A stretch of 64,000 nt of DNA from Crocosphaera chwakensis CCY0110 (GTDB lineage Bacteria; Cyanobacteriota; Cyanobacteriia; Cyanobacteriales; Microcystaceae): the NCBI RefSeq assembly GCF_000169335.1, contig NZ_AAXW01000019.1, positions 18,366 through 82,365 on the forward strand, given 5' to 3'. Position numbers and translations under genes: made by a program. The notes under the pieces were generated by a model. It had not been told where the DNA came from and did not search any database. It worked only from the letters and a program-made list of their open reading frames with translations. Shown here piece by piece: positions 34,426 through 41,933 of this stretch; within the stretch, counting starts at the first letter, position 1; each line of letters starts with the position of its first letter.

Positions 34426-36156
34426 TTATGGACTAATTATAATTGTAAAAAAAATGCCATCATCTTGTAAAGAATCACCTCCTTGGAACAGTTCCTTTCC
34501 TAACGGATTTGCCCAGTCAAGACGAGCATTAAAAAAATCGCCATACCGTACTTGTAAACCGACACCAACCGAAGCTAATTCATTAATAGGGGGATCAGTT
34601 TCTTCTCCACTATTCCATCCTTGCCCATAGTTTAAAAAAGGAACAAGTTGTACCACAACCCTATTTTTAGGAAGACGATAAACAGGAAAACGTAACTCTA
34701 TTCCAGTAAAAATACCATTATCCGTTAATAAAGAATTTTGACGATACCCTTTAACGTTTCCTAGACCACCTAAAGAAAATTGTTCTAAAGAAACAATAGG
34801 ACGATCCGCAAGCTGCAAATCACTTCTAAACACAAATAAAGTATCATCCGCTAATAATTTAACCCATTGGGCTTGGCCGCGCCATAAAAAATAGTTACTA
34901 TAAGGAGCATCAGGATTCACCGATAAATCAAAGGGGATAGTTGTTCCGAAAGCTTCAATTCCCCAATCAAATTCTGATCTTGCTGATAATACTTGCGTTG
35001 CTGATCTTCCTACCCATTCTTGAGAAAATCTAATGGTAGAAATGTGGGTTCTTCCGTTAGTATCAGAACCTCTAGAGGGAAAAGCAAGACCATCTAAGTA
35101 GAGAGTTTTACTCTTTTGATGATCAACATCTAGCCCTAAGGTAAATTCTTGTGATGGAGTTTGAATAATGGGTTGTCGAAAGCGAAAAGAATACTTTTGA
35201 TAATCAGAATTAATTTCTAAAATATCTAAGGGTTCCTCGATAATTTCCCCGGTTAAGCTTCTATATCCTACGGCAATCGTTCCATTATAAACATTAACAG
35301 GAACTTGATAAGTAACTTCTACATCGTCACTGGCATCTGTATTAAAATAACTGAACTCCGCTTTATCGCCAATACCCCATAAATTCCTTTCAGTTAAATT
35401 AAACCCCCGACGAATTTCTCCTACTTGCGGGTTACGGCCATTATCAAACAGAAGACTCGGATAAAAGGAACGGGCCGAAACAACTTCGACCACTAAAATA
35501 TTATTACCGGGACGTGGACTCGGTATTAATTCTGCCGAAATACTATCAATAATGGGATTTAATTGTAATAGTTGTAAAGATTCTACTAAGCGAGAAATAT
35601 TTAAAGGGGTTTGTCCTCCTAAGGCCAAGCGATCGCGGACATAATTAGGATTGAGTTTACCTTCAACAGTAACTTTAATTTCTTCTAATTGGCCTTCAAC
35701 AATTTCAATGGTAACAATGTTATTTTCGATGGTTTGGGGAGGAATATAAGCCCCAGAGGTAACATAACCCCGATCTACATAATACTGAGTAATAGCTGAT
35801 CGCGCTTCTAATAACTCCGCAAAAGTCAAAGGGCGATCAATAAATGTCTCAATAACTTTGGTTAATTCGTCTGTGTCAAAAGCAGTGTTTCCCTCAAAAC
35901 GAAACTCTTTAACCGTAATGGTTCCTGGAATGTTTGGGGACACTTCTTCTGTGGGAACAGGGGCAAGAATAGGAGGGTTTAAAGGAGTTTGGGGTAAAGG
36001 AACAGGTTGGGGTAACTCAGGGACAGAAGTGGGAGGAATAGGACTGTTATCAAATGATTGCGCCATTAATTTAGCAGCAAATATAGAACTCAACCAGAAA
36101 AAAGACAAAAAACAACAAAATAGGTTAGGGAGACGAGTTACGGGTTGACAAATCAT
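34426..36156 (-). CDS. Two-partner secretion transporter TpsB (ShlB/FhaC/HecB family)
   Basis: A 576-residue outer-membrane protein that exports the TpsA partner. It has an N-terminal signal (CFLSFFWLSSIFAAKLMAQS), a Pro-rich linker, a POTRA-2 domain (about residues 75-150: TVKEFRFEGNTAFDTDEL), a second POTRA-like region (VTIEIVEGQLEEIKVTVEG) and a 16-strand-barrel-type C-terminus with the loop-6-like segment GLGNVKGYRQNSL. The last residues (GIFFTIIISP) form the terminal beta strand. The start lies inside the end of tpsA (32-base overlap), so translation is coupled and the two partners should be made together. Confidence 0.93.
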   Translation of the reverse strand: MICQPVTRLPNLFCCFLSFFWLSSIFAAKLMAQSFDNSPIPPTSVPELPQPVPLPQTPLNPPILAPVPTEEVSPNIPGTITVKEFRFEGNTAFDTDELTKVIETFIDRPLTFAELLEARSAITQYYVDRGYVTSGAYIPPQTIENNIVTIEIVEGQLEEIKVTVEGKLNPNYVRDRLALGGQTPLNISRLVESLQLLQLNPIIDSISAELIPSPRPGNNILVVEVVSARSFYPSLLFDNGRNPQVGEIRRGFNLTERNLWGIGDKAEFSYFNTDASDDVEVTYQVPVNVYNGTIAVGYRSLTGEIIEEPLDILEINSDYQKYSFRFRQPIIQTPSQEFTLGLDVDHQKSKTLYLDGLAFPSRGSDTNGRTHISTIRFSQEWVGRSATQVLSARSEFDWGIEAFGTTIPFDLSVNPDAPYSNYFLWRGQAQWVKLLADDTLFVFRSDLQLADRPIVSLEQFSLGGLGNVKGYRQNSLLTDNGIFTGIELRFPVYRLPKNRVVVQLVPFLNYGQGWNSGEETDPPINELASVGVGLQVRYGDFFNARLDWANPLGKELFQGGDSLQDDGIFFTIIISP

Positions 36157-38881
36157 AACAGGTAGCAGGGCTTAAACCAGGACTGTGAGGAGTCACAGTG
36201 GGTGCTTTTGCTGTTAGTACGAAATTACCATCAGCATTAATTATCCATCCTTGTGCTTCAACAAGAGTAGGTGTGTGTGTCTCACTTTTATTAGGATTTT
36301 CCTCAGAATTAGGAGAAGAACGATCTTGCTCTGAAGGTATAGCATTCGATGAATCAGTATTAGGATAACCTAATTCAGTTAATCCTGTGGGGTTGTCTAC
36401 TCCTTCGTTGGGGTTAGAGGGTAAACCACCCCGTCCCGTAATGGTAAATTCGCCTCTAGTCAAAGCCCCGCCCGGACGACAAGCATCGACAATGACGTTA
36501 CTTGTGTCTACCACTTCATCAGGTAGTTTAACTAAGCTTCTCTGAGGATCAACATCAGGACGGTTAAGACCAATATTTCCCACTTGACCAAACTGAGAAC
36601 TTGCGGTGATATCACTGAGAGGAGTTAATCTTTTCCGTTCTTCGATACCAAAAATCCCGGCAGCATCAATATTAATATTTCCTCCTCGTCCTAGAAACGC
36701 ATTAGCAATAATATCGCTGTTTTCTGTGGGAACAGCAATGATAAATAGGGTGTTAATATCGATGTTTCCTCCATTCCCTAGTCCTTCTGTAGTTCCTGCG
36801 GTAGTGGAAATGGTGCTATTTCGACGTAAAATTAAATTTTGATCCACATCAAGAGTAATATTTCCCCCTTCTCCTGATGCGGTTTCGGCGGATAAGCGAC
36901 TACTATTATCTAATAAGATATCTCCCGCCTCAATATTAATATTTCCGGCATCTCCCACACCAAAACTACTAACAGTTACTTCTGAATCATTATTAATAGT
37001 GAGATCATCGGTGGTAATACTTAAACTTCCTGCATTGGCTAAAGAAGCATCCGTTTCTAATAATTCTGGTGCAATGCCCAATTCTACTAATTCTTCAATA
37101 TTTTCTGGCGTTAAGAATTCGTTAGTAGCAGTTAGTTGACTTTTATTATCTACAAAAATAGACCCTGCATTGATAGTCAAATTACCCCCTTGACCTAAAC
37201 CAATGCTTCTAACTGCTACTTCTGATTGATTCTGAACTGTTAATTGATTGGTGTTAATACTCAAATTCCCTGCATTACCGGTTCCTTCAGAAGAAGCGGT
37301 GATCACTCCTTGATCTAAAATAATTTGATTGGCTTGAATATTTAAACTTCCGGCTGTTCCTTCTCCTAAACTAGCAGCAGAGATAATCCCTCCATTAGCT
37401 ACCATCAATTGGTCGGTATTGAGATTAAGATTTCCCCCTTGACCAACACCTAAGAATCTGATGTCACTAAACCCCGATTCAACAAAAATGGCACTGGGAA
37501 CTGGCCCTGCTTCTAAAAAATCAGGAATAACTTGGCTACCACTAATTCGTACTGACTCAGAGGCATTAATAGTAACGGTTCCTCCTTGACCAGTAGCCAT
37601 ATTGGGGGGGGTTCCTGGAATAACGATGGTGGCAGCAGAAATCAGTCCCCCGTCTTGCAAGCTTAAATTTTTGGTGTTAATCATTATTTCGCCTCCATTT
37701 CCCGAACTTGCCGTACTTGAAGCGATGGTGCTATTTGTAAAAAATCCTACTCCAATAATCTCTACTGAATCGGTGGCATTAATTGCTATAGTACCCCCTT
37801 GTCCTGGACCGGATACTTCTGATGAAATTAATGCTCCGTCACGCACAATTAATTTTTGAGTATTAATAATAATATTTCCTCCTGCACCTGTTACACCAGG
37901 GTCAACACCAGCAGACAAACCACTCAGAATAGGTTGGGTTTTAGAACTACTTATTTCCACAGATTCAGTTGCATTAATAAAAATATCGCCGGATGCTTGA
38001 GAACCTTGAGAACGACTAGATATTCTTGCATTGCTATCCAAGGAAATTCTTCGTCCTTGTAGGTTAATTGAGGAATTGAATCCTCTGATCAGTTCTGCTC
38101 CGTGTGTCAAAGAAATATCCTGAAAATTCTTAACCCTATCATAACCGAGTCGAAATCCATCGTTAGTCTCGGTAATTTGTACGATACTATTGTTGCCGAC
38201 GCTTCCTAACTCAATACGTCCATCGGTAACTTGTATCCCTTCAGTTCCATTTTCTGGATTAGTTTCTCCGATTAAACGAATATTTCCCCCTACCAAAGCC
38301 AAAGTATTACCAGGAGTAACACTTAGATCAACTACCTGATTAAGGGTTATATTGCCAGGATTAGAACCAAATTGTAACCCCACAGGAACACTCATGGTCA
38401 AAATAGGATTGGGTTGTGTATTTCTTGCGCTAAATCGAACGCCATCCGCAAATTCTATGGACTCTGCGCTACTAGCTACAAAAGACCCTCCCATATTCAG
38501 TTGAGCATTAGGTCCAAAAATTATACCATTAGGATTAATCAAAAAGACGTTAGCTGTTCCATTGGCACGAATTATTCCTTCAATCTGAGAAATAACTCCA
38601 CCAGTGACACGACTGATAATATTATTGATATCGTTAGAATTCTGAAAGTATGCCTCGACATTGTCAGGAACAGAAAACTGATTAAAACTATGAAATAAAT
38701 TTTTCCCCTGTTGTGTTCCCCCGGTAATAACTAATTGATTATCCGTTGGGGTTACTTGGGTATTTACAGTTCCATCACTAGAAACTTGTCCTAAGGCTGA
38801 AGAAACAACCGTGATGTAATTAATAGGGAAAATGCTAATAAAGATGAGAAATTTCTTAGTTATAAAACAGCTATTGGTCAT
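36125..38881 (-). CDS. Filamentous-hemagglutinin-type exoprotein TpsA
   Basis: A 918-residue secreted protein. The signal peptide (ISIFPINYITVVSSALGQ) is followed by the two-partner secretion domain, with TGGTQQGKNLFHSFNQF and the hallmark NPNGIIFGPNAQLNMGG. The rest is a repetitive right-handed beta-helix of about 20-residue rungs such as GGNITLDVDQNLILRRNSTI. Near the C-terminus are VIVDACRPGG and a Pro/Asn-rich tail. It would be carried across the outer membrane by the TpsB encoded next to it. It is short compared with classic adhesins, like many cyanobacterial members. The three small-peptide genes lie directly upstream on the same strand. Confidence 0.92.
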   Translation of the reverse strand: MTNSCFITKKFLIFISIFPINYITVVSSALGQVSSDGTVNTQVTPTDNQLVITGGTQQGKNLFHSFNQFSVPDNVEAYFQNSNDINNIISRVTGGVISQIEGIIRANGTANVFLINPNGIIFGPNAQLNMGGSFVASSAESIEFADGVRFSARNTQPNPILTMSVPVGLQFGSNPGNITLNQVVDLSVTPGNTLALVGGNIRLIGETNPENGTEGIQVTDGRIELGSVGNNSIVQITETNDGFRLGYDRVKNFQDISLTHGAELIRGFNSSINLQGRRISLDSNARISSRSQGSQASGDIFINATESVEISSSKTQPILSGLSAGVDPGVTGAGGNIIINTQKLIVRDGALISSEVSGPGQGGTIAINATDSVEIIGVGFFTNSTIASSTASSGNGGEIMINTKNLSLQDGGLISAATIVIPGTPPNMATGQGGTVTINASESVRISGSQVIPDFLEAGPVPSAIFVESGFSDIRFLGVGQGGNLNLNTDQLMVANGGIISAASLGEGTAGSLNIQANQIILDQGVITASSEGTGNAGNLSINTNQLTVQNQSEVAVRSIGLGQGGNLTINAGSIFVDNKSQLTATNEFLTPENIEELVELGIAPELLETDASLANAGSLSITTDDLTINNDSEVTVSSFGVGDAGNINIEAGDILLDNSSRLSAETASGEGGNITLDVDQNLILRRNSTISTTAGTTEGLGNGGNIDINTLFIIAVPTENSDIIANAFLGRGGNINIDAAGIFGIEERKRLTPLSDITASSQFGQVGNIGLNRPDVDPQRSLVKLPDEVVDTSNVIVDACRPGGALTRGEFTITGRGGLPSNPNEGVDNPTGLTELGYPNTDSSNAIPSEQDRSSPNSEENPNKSETHTPTLVEAQGWIINADGNFVLTAKAPTVTPHSPGLSPATCYDLSTRNSSP

Positions 38882-39028
38882 CGTTGCAGATTAGTTTAGG
38901 TTTAAATATCTGGGTTGATAAGTCTGAAATTACAGACGATTCATTGAAACCGACCCTTGAATTATAAACTTATTTCTAAATCTAATGCCTTTATAATTTT
39001 TTCTTGGAAAACCTGCTCTCAATCTCTC

Positions 39029-39068
39029 AACACCCGTCTTCTGTTAGAAGTCCGTTTTTTGGGGTGTT
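39029..39068. other. Nested hairpin between the peptide genes and tpsA
   Basis: AACACCC (39029-39035) can pair with GGGTGTT (39062-39068), enclosing an inner CTTCT/AGAAG hairpin (39038-39050). Transcripts running from the peptide genes into tpsA on the minus strand would contain it. It might limit read-through or set a processing point. Confidence 0.4.
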
Positions 39069-39113
39069 ATTCTTTTCTAATAGATTGTAGACAAAGTCTT
39101 AAAATAATCAGTC

Positions 39114-39278
39114 TTATCTACATCTGTGACACCATTTAGTCTGGGTAGTTTCGGTAACAGAATTATTATTTTCTGTTTGGGTTTCTTGTTCGGTGGGAAC
39201 ATTAGCCATTGCAGAAATATTAAGACCAGCAGTTAAAGCAACGGTTAAGATAGTCACGAAGGTTTGGTTAAATTTCAT
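39114..39278 (-). CDS. Small secreted peptide precursor, copy nearest tpsA
   Basis: A 54-residue ORF too short for a usual cut-off. It has a Lys-containing N-terminus and a hydrophobic core (TFVTILTVALTAGLNISAMA) that fits a Sec signal peptide with cleavage near Ala24. The remaining 30 residues are rich in Glu, Gln, Asn and Thr and end TKWCHRCR. An AGGAA-type ribosome-binding site lies before the ATG. It differs from the middle copy at only two residues. It is transcribed toward tpsA. No family is recognised; the function is unknown. Confidence 0.72.
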   Translation of the reverse strand: MKFNQTFVTILTVALTAGLNISAMANVPTEQETQTENNNSVTETTQTKWCHRCR

Positions 39279-39336
39279 TGGTTTGATTCCTGTTTTTTTC
39301 TAATAAATTATACGCAAATTCTTAAAATAATCAGTC

Positions 39337-39501
39337 TTATCTACATCTGTGACACCATTTAGTCTGGGTAGTTTCGGTAACAGAATTATTATTTTCTGTT
39401 TGGGTTTCTTGTTCGGTGGGAACACTTGCCATTGTAGAAATATTAAGACCAGCAGTTAAAGCAACGGTTAAGATAGTCACGAAGGTTTGGTTAAATTTCA
39501 T
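39337..39501 (-). CDS. Small secreted peptide precursor, middle copy
   Basis: A 54-residue ORF with the same signal-like N-terminus (TFVTILTVALTAGLNISTMA), an acidic and Asn/Thr-rich mature part (SVPTEQETQTENNN) and the WCHRCR end. It is preceded by the same CAGGAATC ribosome-binding region as the first copy. The two Cys of the CHRC motif could form a disulfide or bind metal after export. Confidence 0.72.
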   Translation of the reverse strand: MKFNQTFVTILTVALTAGLNISTMASVPTEQETQTENNNSVTETTQTKWCHRCR

Positions 39502-39559
39502 TGGTTTGATTCCTGTTTTTTTCTAATAAATTATACGCAAATTCTTAAAATAATCAGTC

Positions 39560-39724
39560 TTATCTACATCTGTGACACCAGTTAGTTTGGGTGGTTTCGG
39601 TAACAGGATTATTGTTCTCTTTTTGAGTTTCTTGTTCGGTGGGAACACTTGCTATTGCAGAAATATTAAGACCAGCAGTTAAAGCAACGGTTAAGATAGT
39701 AGCGAAGGTGTTTTTGAAGTTCAT
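39560..39724 (-). CDS. Small secreted peptide precursor, promoter-proximal copy
   Basis: A 54-residue ORF, the most diverged of the three: MNFKNTFATILTVALTAGLN at the start, QETQKENNNPVTETTQ in the middle and TNWCHRCR at the end. A clear AGGAG ribosome-binding site lies eight bases before the ATG. Because amino-acid changes avoid the signal core and the C-terminal WCHRCR, the reading frame appears to be under selection. It is the first gene of the presumed peptide-tpsA-tpsB transcript. Confidence 0.74.
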   Translation of the reverse strand: MNFKNTFATILTVALTAGLNISAIASVPTEQETQKENNNPVTETTQTNWCHRCR

Positions 39725-40256
39725 TTGTTTAGCTCCTGTTGTTTTCTCTATGTTTTTAGAATATTCGTTTTTTTAGAAAGAAAAAATAGTGTAAATGCGT
39801 GAGTCTTTAAAAAAAAATTTGGAGGTTTAGGTATGAAGACTTTATTTTTGGCTATATACATAGGTTATACAGAGATGACAAAAAATTAGTTAATTGATCT
39901 AGATATTTTCATCTATGTCTTTTAACCTATTATCAACCAATTTTAATTGGCTCAAATAACCCTAATGTTTTCTAATTTTCGAGTATTATAACAGTGATCT
40001 TAAATCCAAGTATGTGATTTAATCTATTTATAAATTTTATTCTTAATAACGGTCTCCCTACGATCACGTAAATAGAGTATTATTATTACTATTCTTGCTT
40101 CGTAACGCCTGGCAGGAAAACTTTGAGTTAGAAGTCTTCTGACTCGAAGTCTTTACAATGTCCCCTAAAGTTTGGCACATTACATAATTACTGAATGACA
40201 GCGTGGTGTGAAATTGTGATCTTCGTTAATAAAATGTTTTGGGAGTTTCAATCCAT
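39725..40256. other. Intergenic region between the peptide genes and por
   Basis: About 530 AT-rich bases between divergent transcripts. It should hold promoters for both. A very short ORF on + (39832-39888, 18 codons) has a GGAGG site eight bases upstream, but there is no other support that it is a gene. No RNA gene was seen. Confidence 0.4.
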
Positions 40257-41222
40257 ATGGTAGAAAATCATAAATCAACAGTGATTATAACAGGGGCTTC
40301 ATCTGGAGTAGGGTTATACGCTGCTAAAGCCCTAGCCGATAGAGGTTGGTACGTTGTTATGGCTTGTCGCAATCAACCGAAAGCCCACCAAGCAGCCCAG
40401 TCTGTAGGGATACCCTTAGACAGCTATACGGTTATGTCCATTGACCTAGGAAGCTTAGACAGTGTACGCCAATTTGTCAAAGATTTTCGGGCTACTGGCA
40501 AGTCTCTTGATGCGTTAGTGTGCAATGCAGCCATTTATATGCCTTTACTTAAAGAACCTCTGCGGAGTCCAGAAGGCTATGAATTAAGTATGACTACTAA
40601 TCATCTGGGACATTTTCTCCTCTGTAATTTAATGTTACAGGATTTGAAAAGGTCGCCTGCTCCTGAAAAGCGTGTGGTCATTTTAGGAACCGTTACCCAC
40701 AACCCCAATGAATTAGGGGGTAAAATTCCACCCCGTCCCGACTTAGGGAACTTAGAAGGGTTTGCTGAGGGCTTTAAAGAACCTGTTTCGATGATTGATG
40801 GTAAAAAGTTTGAACCGGTTAAAGCCTATAAAGATAGTAAAGTCTGCAATGTTTTGACCATGCGAGAACTTCATCGACGCTATCATGAAAATACAGGAGT
40901 TGTGTTTACGTCTCTATATCCAGGATGTGTGGCCGATACCCCTCTATTCCGTAATCATTATCCCCTATTTCAAAAAATATTCCCTTGGTTCCAAAAGAAT
41001 ATTACAGGGGGTTATGTCTCCCAAGAATTAGCCGGAGAAAGGGTAGCCGATGTGGTTACTAAGCCTGAATATGGTCAATCTGGTTCTTATTGGAGTTGGG
41101 GAAACCGTCAGAAAAAAGACCGTAAAGCAGCTTTTGTTCAGAAGGTGTCACCTCAAGCCCAAGATGAGGCAAAAGCAGAACGAATGTGGGAACTGAGTGA
41201 AAAATTAGTCGGACTTGTTTAA
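40257..41222 (+). CDS. por: Light-dependent protochlorophyllide oxidoreductase
   Basis: A 321-residue NADPH enzyme that reduces protochlorophyllide to chlorophyllide using light. It is an extended SDR: the cofactor loop is TGASSGVGLYAAKALADRG, the catalytic Tyr and Lys are in AYKDSKVCN near residue 190, and the conserved substrate-side Cys residues include those in MACRNQ and VCNAAIY. The ATG at 40257 (MVENHKSTVIIT) matches family starts; an in-frame TTG at 40239 would add six residues without support. A terminator follows. Confidence 0.97.
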   Translation: MVENHKSTVIITGASSGVGLYAAKALADRGWYVVMACRNQPKAHQAAQSVGIPLDSYTVMSIDLGSLDSVRQFVKDFRATGKSLDALVCNAAIYMPLLKEPLRSPEGYELSMTTNHLGHFLLCNLMLQDLKRSPAPEKRVVILGTVTHNPNELGGKIPPRPDLGNLEGFAEGFKEPVSMIDGKKFEPVKAYKDSKVCNVLTMRELHRRYHENTGVVFTSLYPGCVADTPLFRNHYPLFQKIFPWFQKNITGGYVSQELAGERVADVVTKPEYGQSGSYWSWGNRQKKDRKAAFVQKVSPQAQDEAKAERMWELSEKLVGLV

Positions 41223-41224
41223 TG

Positions 41225-41275
41225 AATTCCCACCTAAAATATTACTTTTTTAGTATTTTTAGGTGGGAATTTTTA
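41225..41275 (+). terminator. Intrinsic terminator of por
   Basis: AATTCCCACCTAAAA (41225-41239) pairs with TTTTAGGTGGGAATT (41257-41271), a 15-bp stem, followed by TTT. It lies two bases after the por stop and before the convergent tRNA gene. Confidence 0.85.
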
Positions 41276-41291
41276 ATATAATATTTAGTAA

Positions 41292-41373
41292 TGCGGATGG
41301 CGAGACTTGAACTCGCATGGCGTGAGCCACACGCCCCTCAAGCGTGCGTGTCTACCGATTCCACCACATCCGC
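41292..41373 (-). tRNA. tRNA-Leu (anticodon GAG)
   Basis: An 82-nt tRNA with an acceptor stem GCGGATG/CATCCGC, the D-arm sequence TGGTGGAATCGGTAGACACG typical of class II tRNA-Leu, anticodon loop TTGAGGG giving GAG (41337-41339), a variable arm (GTGGCTCACGC region) and the T-arm GCGAGTTCAAGTCTCGC. CCA is not encoded. It reads the CUC/CUU leucine codons. It converges on por. Confidence 0.97.
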
Positions 41374-41544
41374 GTGATTTTCGTATTGCATTTTTCATCA
41401 TAGCACAAATGTAACTAGAGACAATAGAATCAACTAATTACTCATTTTTTTCGACTCAGAATACAGAATATTCAGGAGTCTAGGACACATTTTTTCAAGA
41501 AGCAAGATATAATTTGTTACAAAAGCGTTAACAAAGTTTATCAG

Positions 41545-41871
41545 ATGAGTAATCCTGTTCTTCACGCCTTCTTTTTAGGCCGAGCCTTTGCTGAAGTCCT
41601 CAGCGAGAAAGTAGAAGAGTCCTTAACCGAAGCCCTAAGCGAGTTAGGAAAATTTGATGCTGAACAAAGGGAAAACCTTCGTCAGTTTATAGAAGAAGTC
41701 CAACTCAGAGCTGAAAGAGAAGCGACTCAAGGCAATGCTACCACTACCACCACGACCACAACCGCCGATAATGGTTCTTCTGTGGATCTCCAAGAAACAA
41801 TCGACGACCTACGGGCTGAAATTGCTCGTCTCAAAGCAGAATTAAAGAATTATCGCAATACAAAAGCCTAA
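41545..41871 (+). CDS. Conserved small helical protein of cyanobacteria
   Basis: A 108-residue protein. The N-terminal half is a conserved-looking amphipathic helix block (HAFFLGRAFAEVLSEKVEES and LSELGKFDAEQRENLRQFIE), followed by a Thr-rich linker with eight consecutive Thr and a C-terminal coiled coil (LQETIDDLRAEIARLKAELK). I recall similar proteins of unknown function in many cyanobacteria, but cannot name a family with certainty. The UbiB-like kinase gene starts 62 bases downstream on the same strand. Confidence 0.75.
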   Translation: MSNPVLHAFFLGRAFAEVLSEKVEESLTEALSELGKFDAEQRENLRQFIEEVQLRAEREATQGNATTTTTTTTADNGSSVDLQETIDDLRAEIARLKAELKNYRNTKA

Positions 41872-41933
41872 TTCTCCCTTAAACTTTTAAATTTATTATA
41901 TAAGCCCAAATTAGTAGAACCCAAAGAAACCGA

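Larger units (their letters stand above)
39114..39724. repeat. Three tandem copies of a 223-bp unit
   Basis: Start codons lie at 39278, 39501 and 39724, exactly 223 bases apart. The 58-base spacers between copies (39279-39336 and 39502-39559) are identical over their length as far as I can read. The first two copies are nearly identical in coding sequence too, so their duplication is recent; the third copy has diverged and has a different upstream region. A partial continuation of the spacer follows the first copy near 39080-39113. Confidence 0.93.

Noticed and set aside
39029..39724. CRISPR-like array in the 223-bp repeats
   Set aside because: The repeats are long, coding and adjacent without short direct repeats and unique spacers.
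39832..39888. 18-codon ORF with a GGAGG site upstream of por
   Set aside because: Too short and without a downstream gene in leader position on a clear transcript; no other support.
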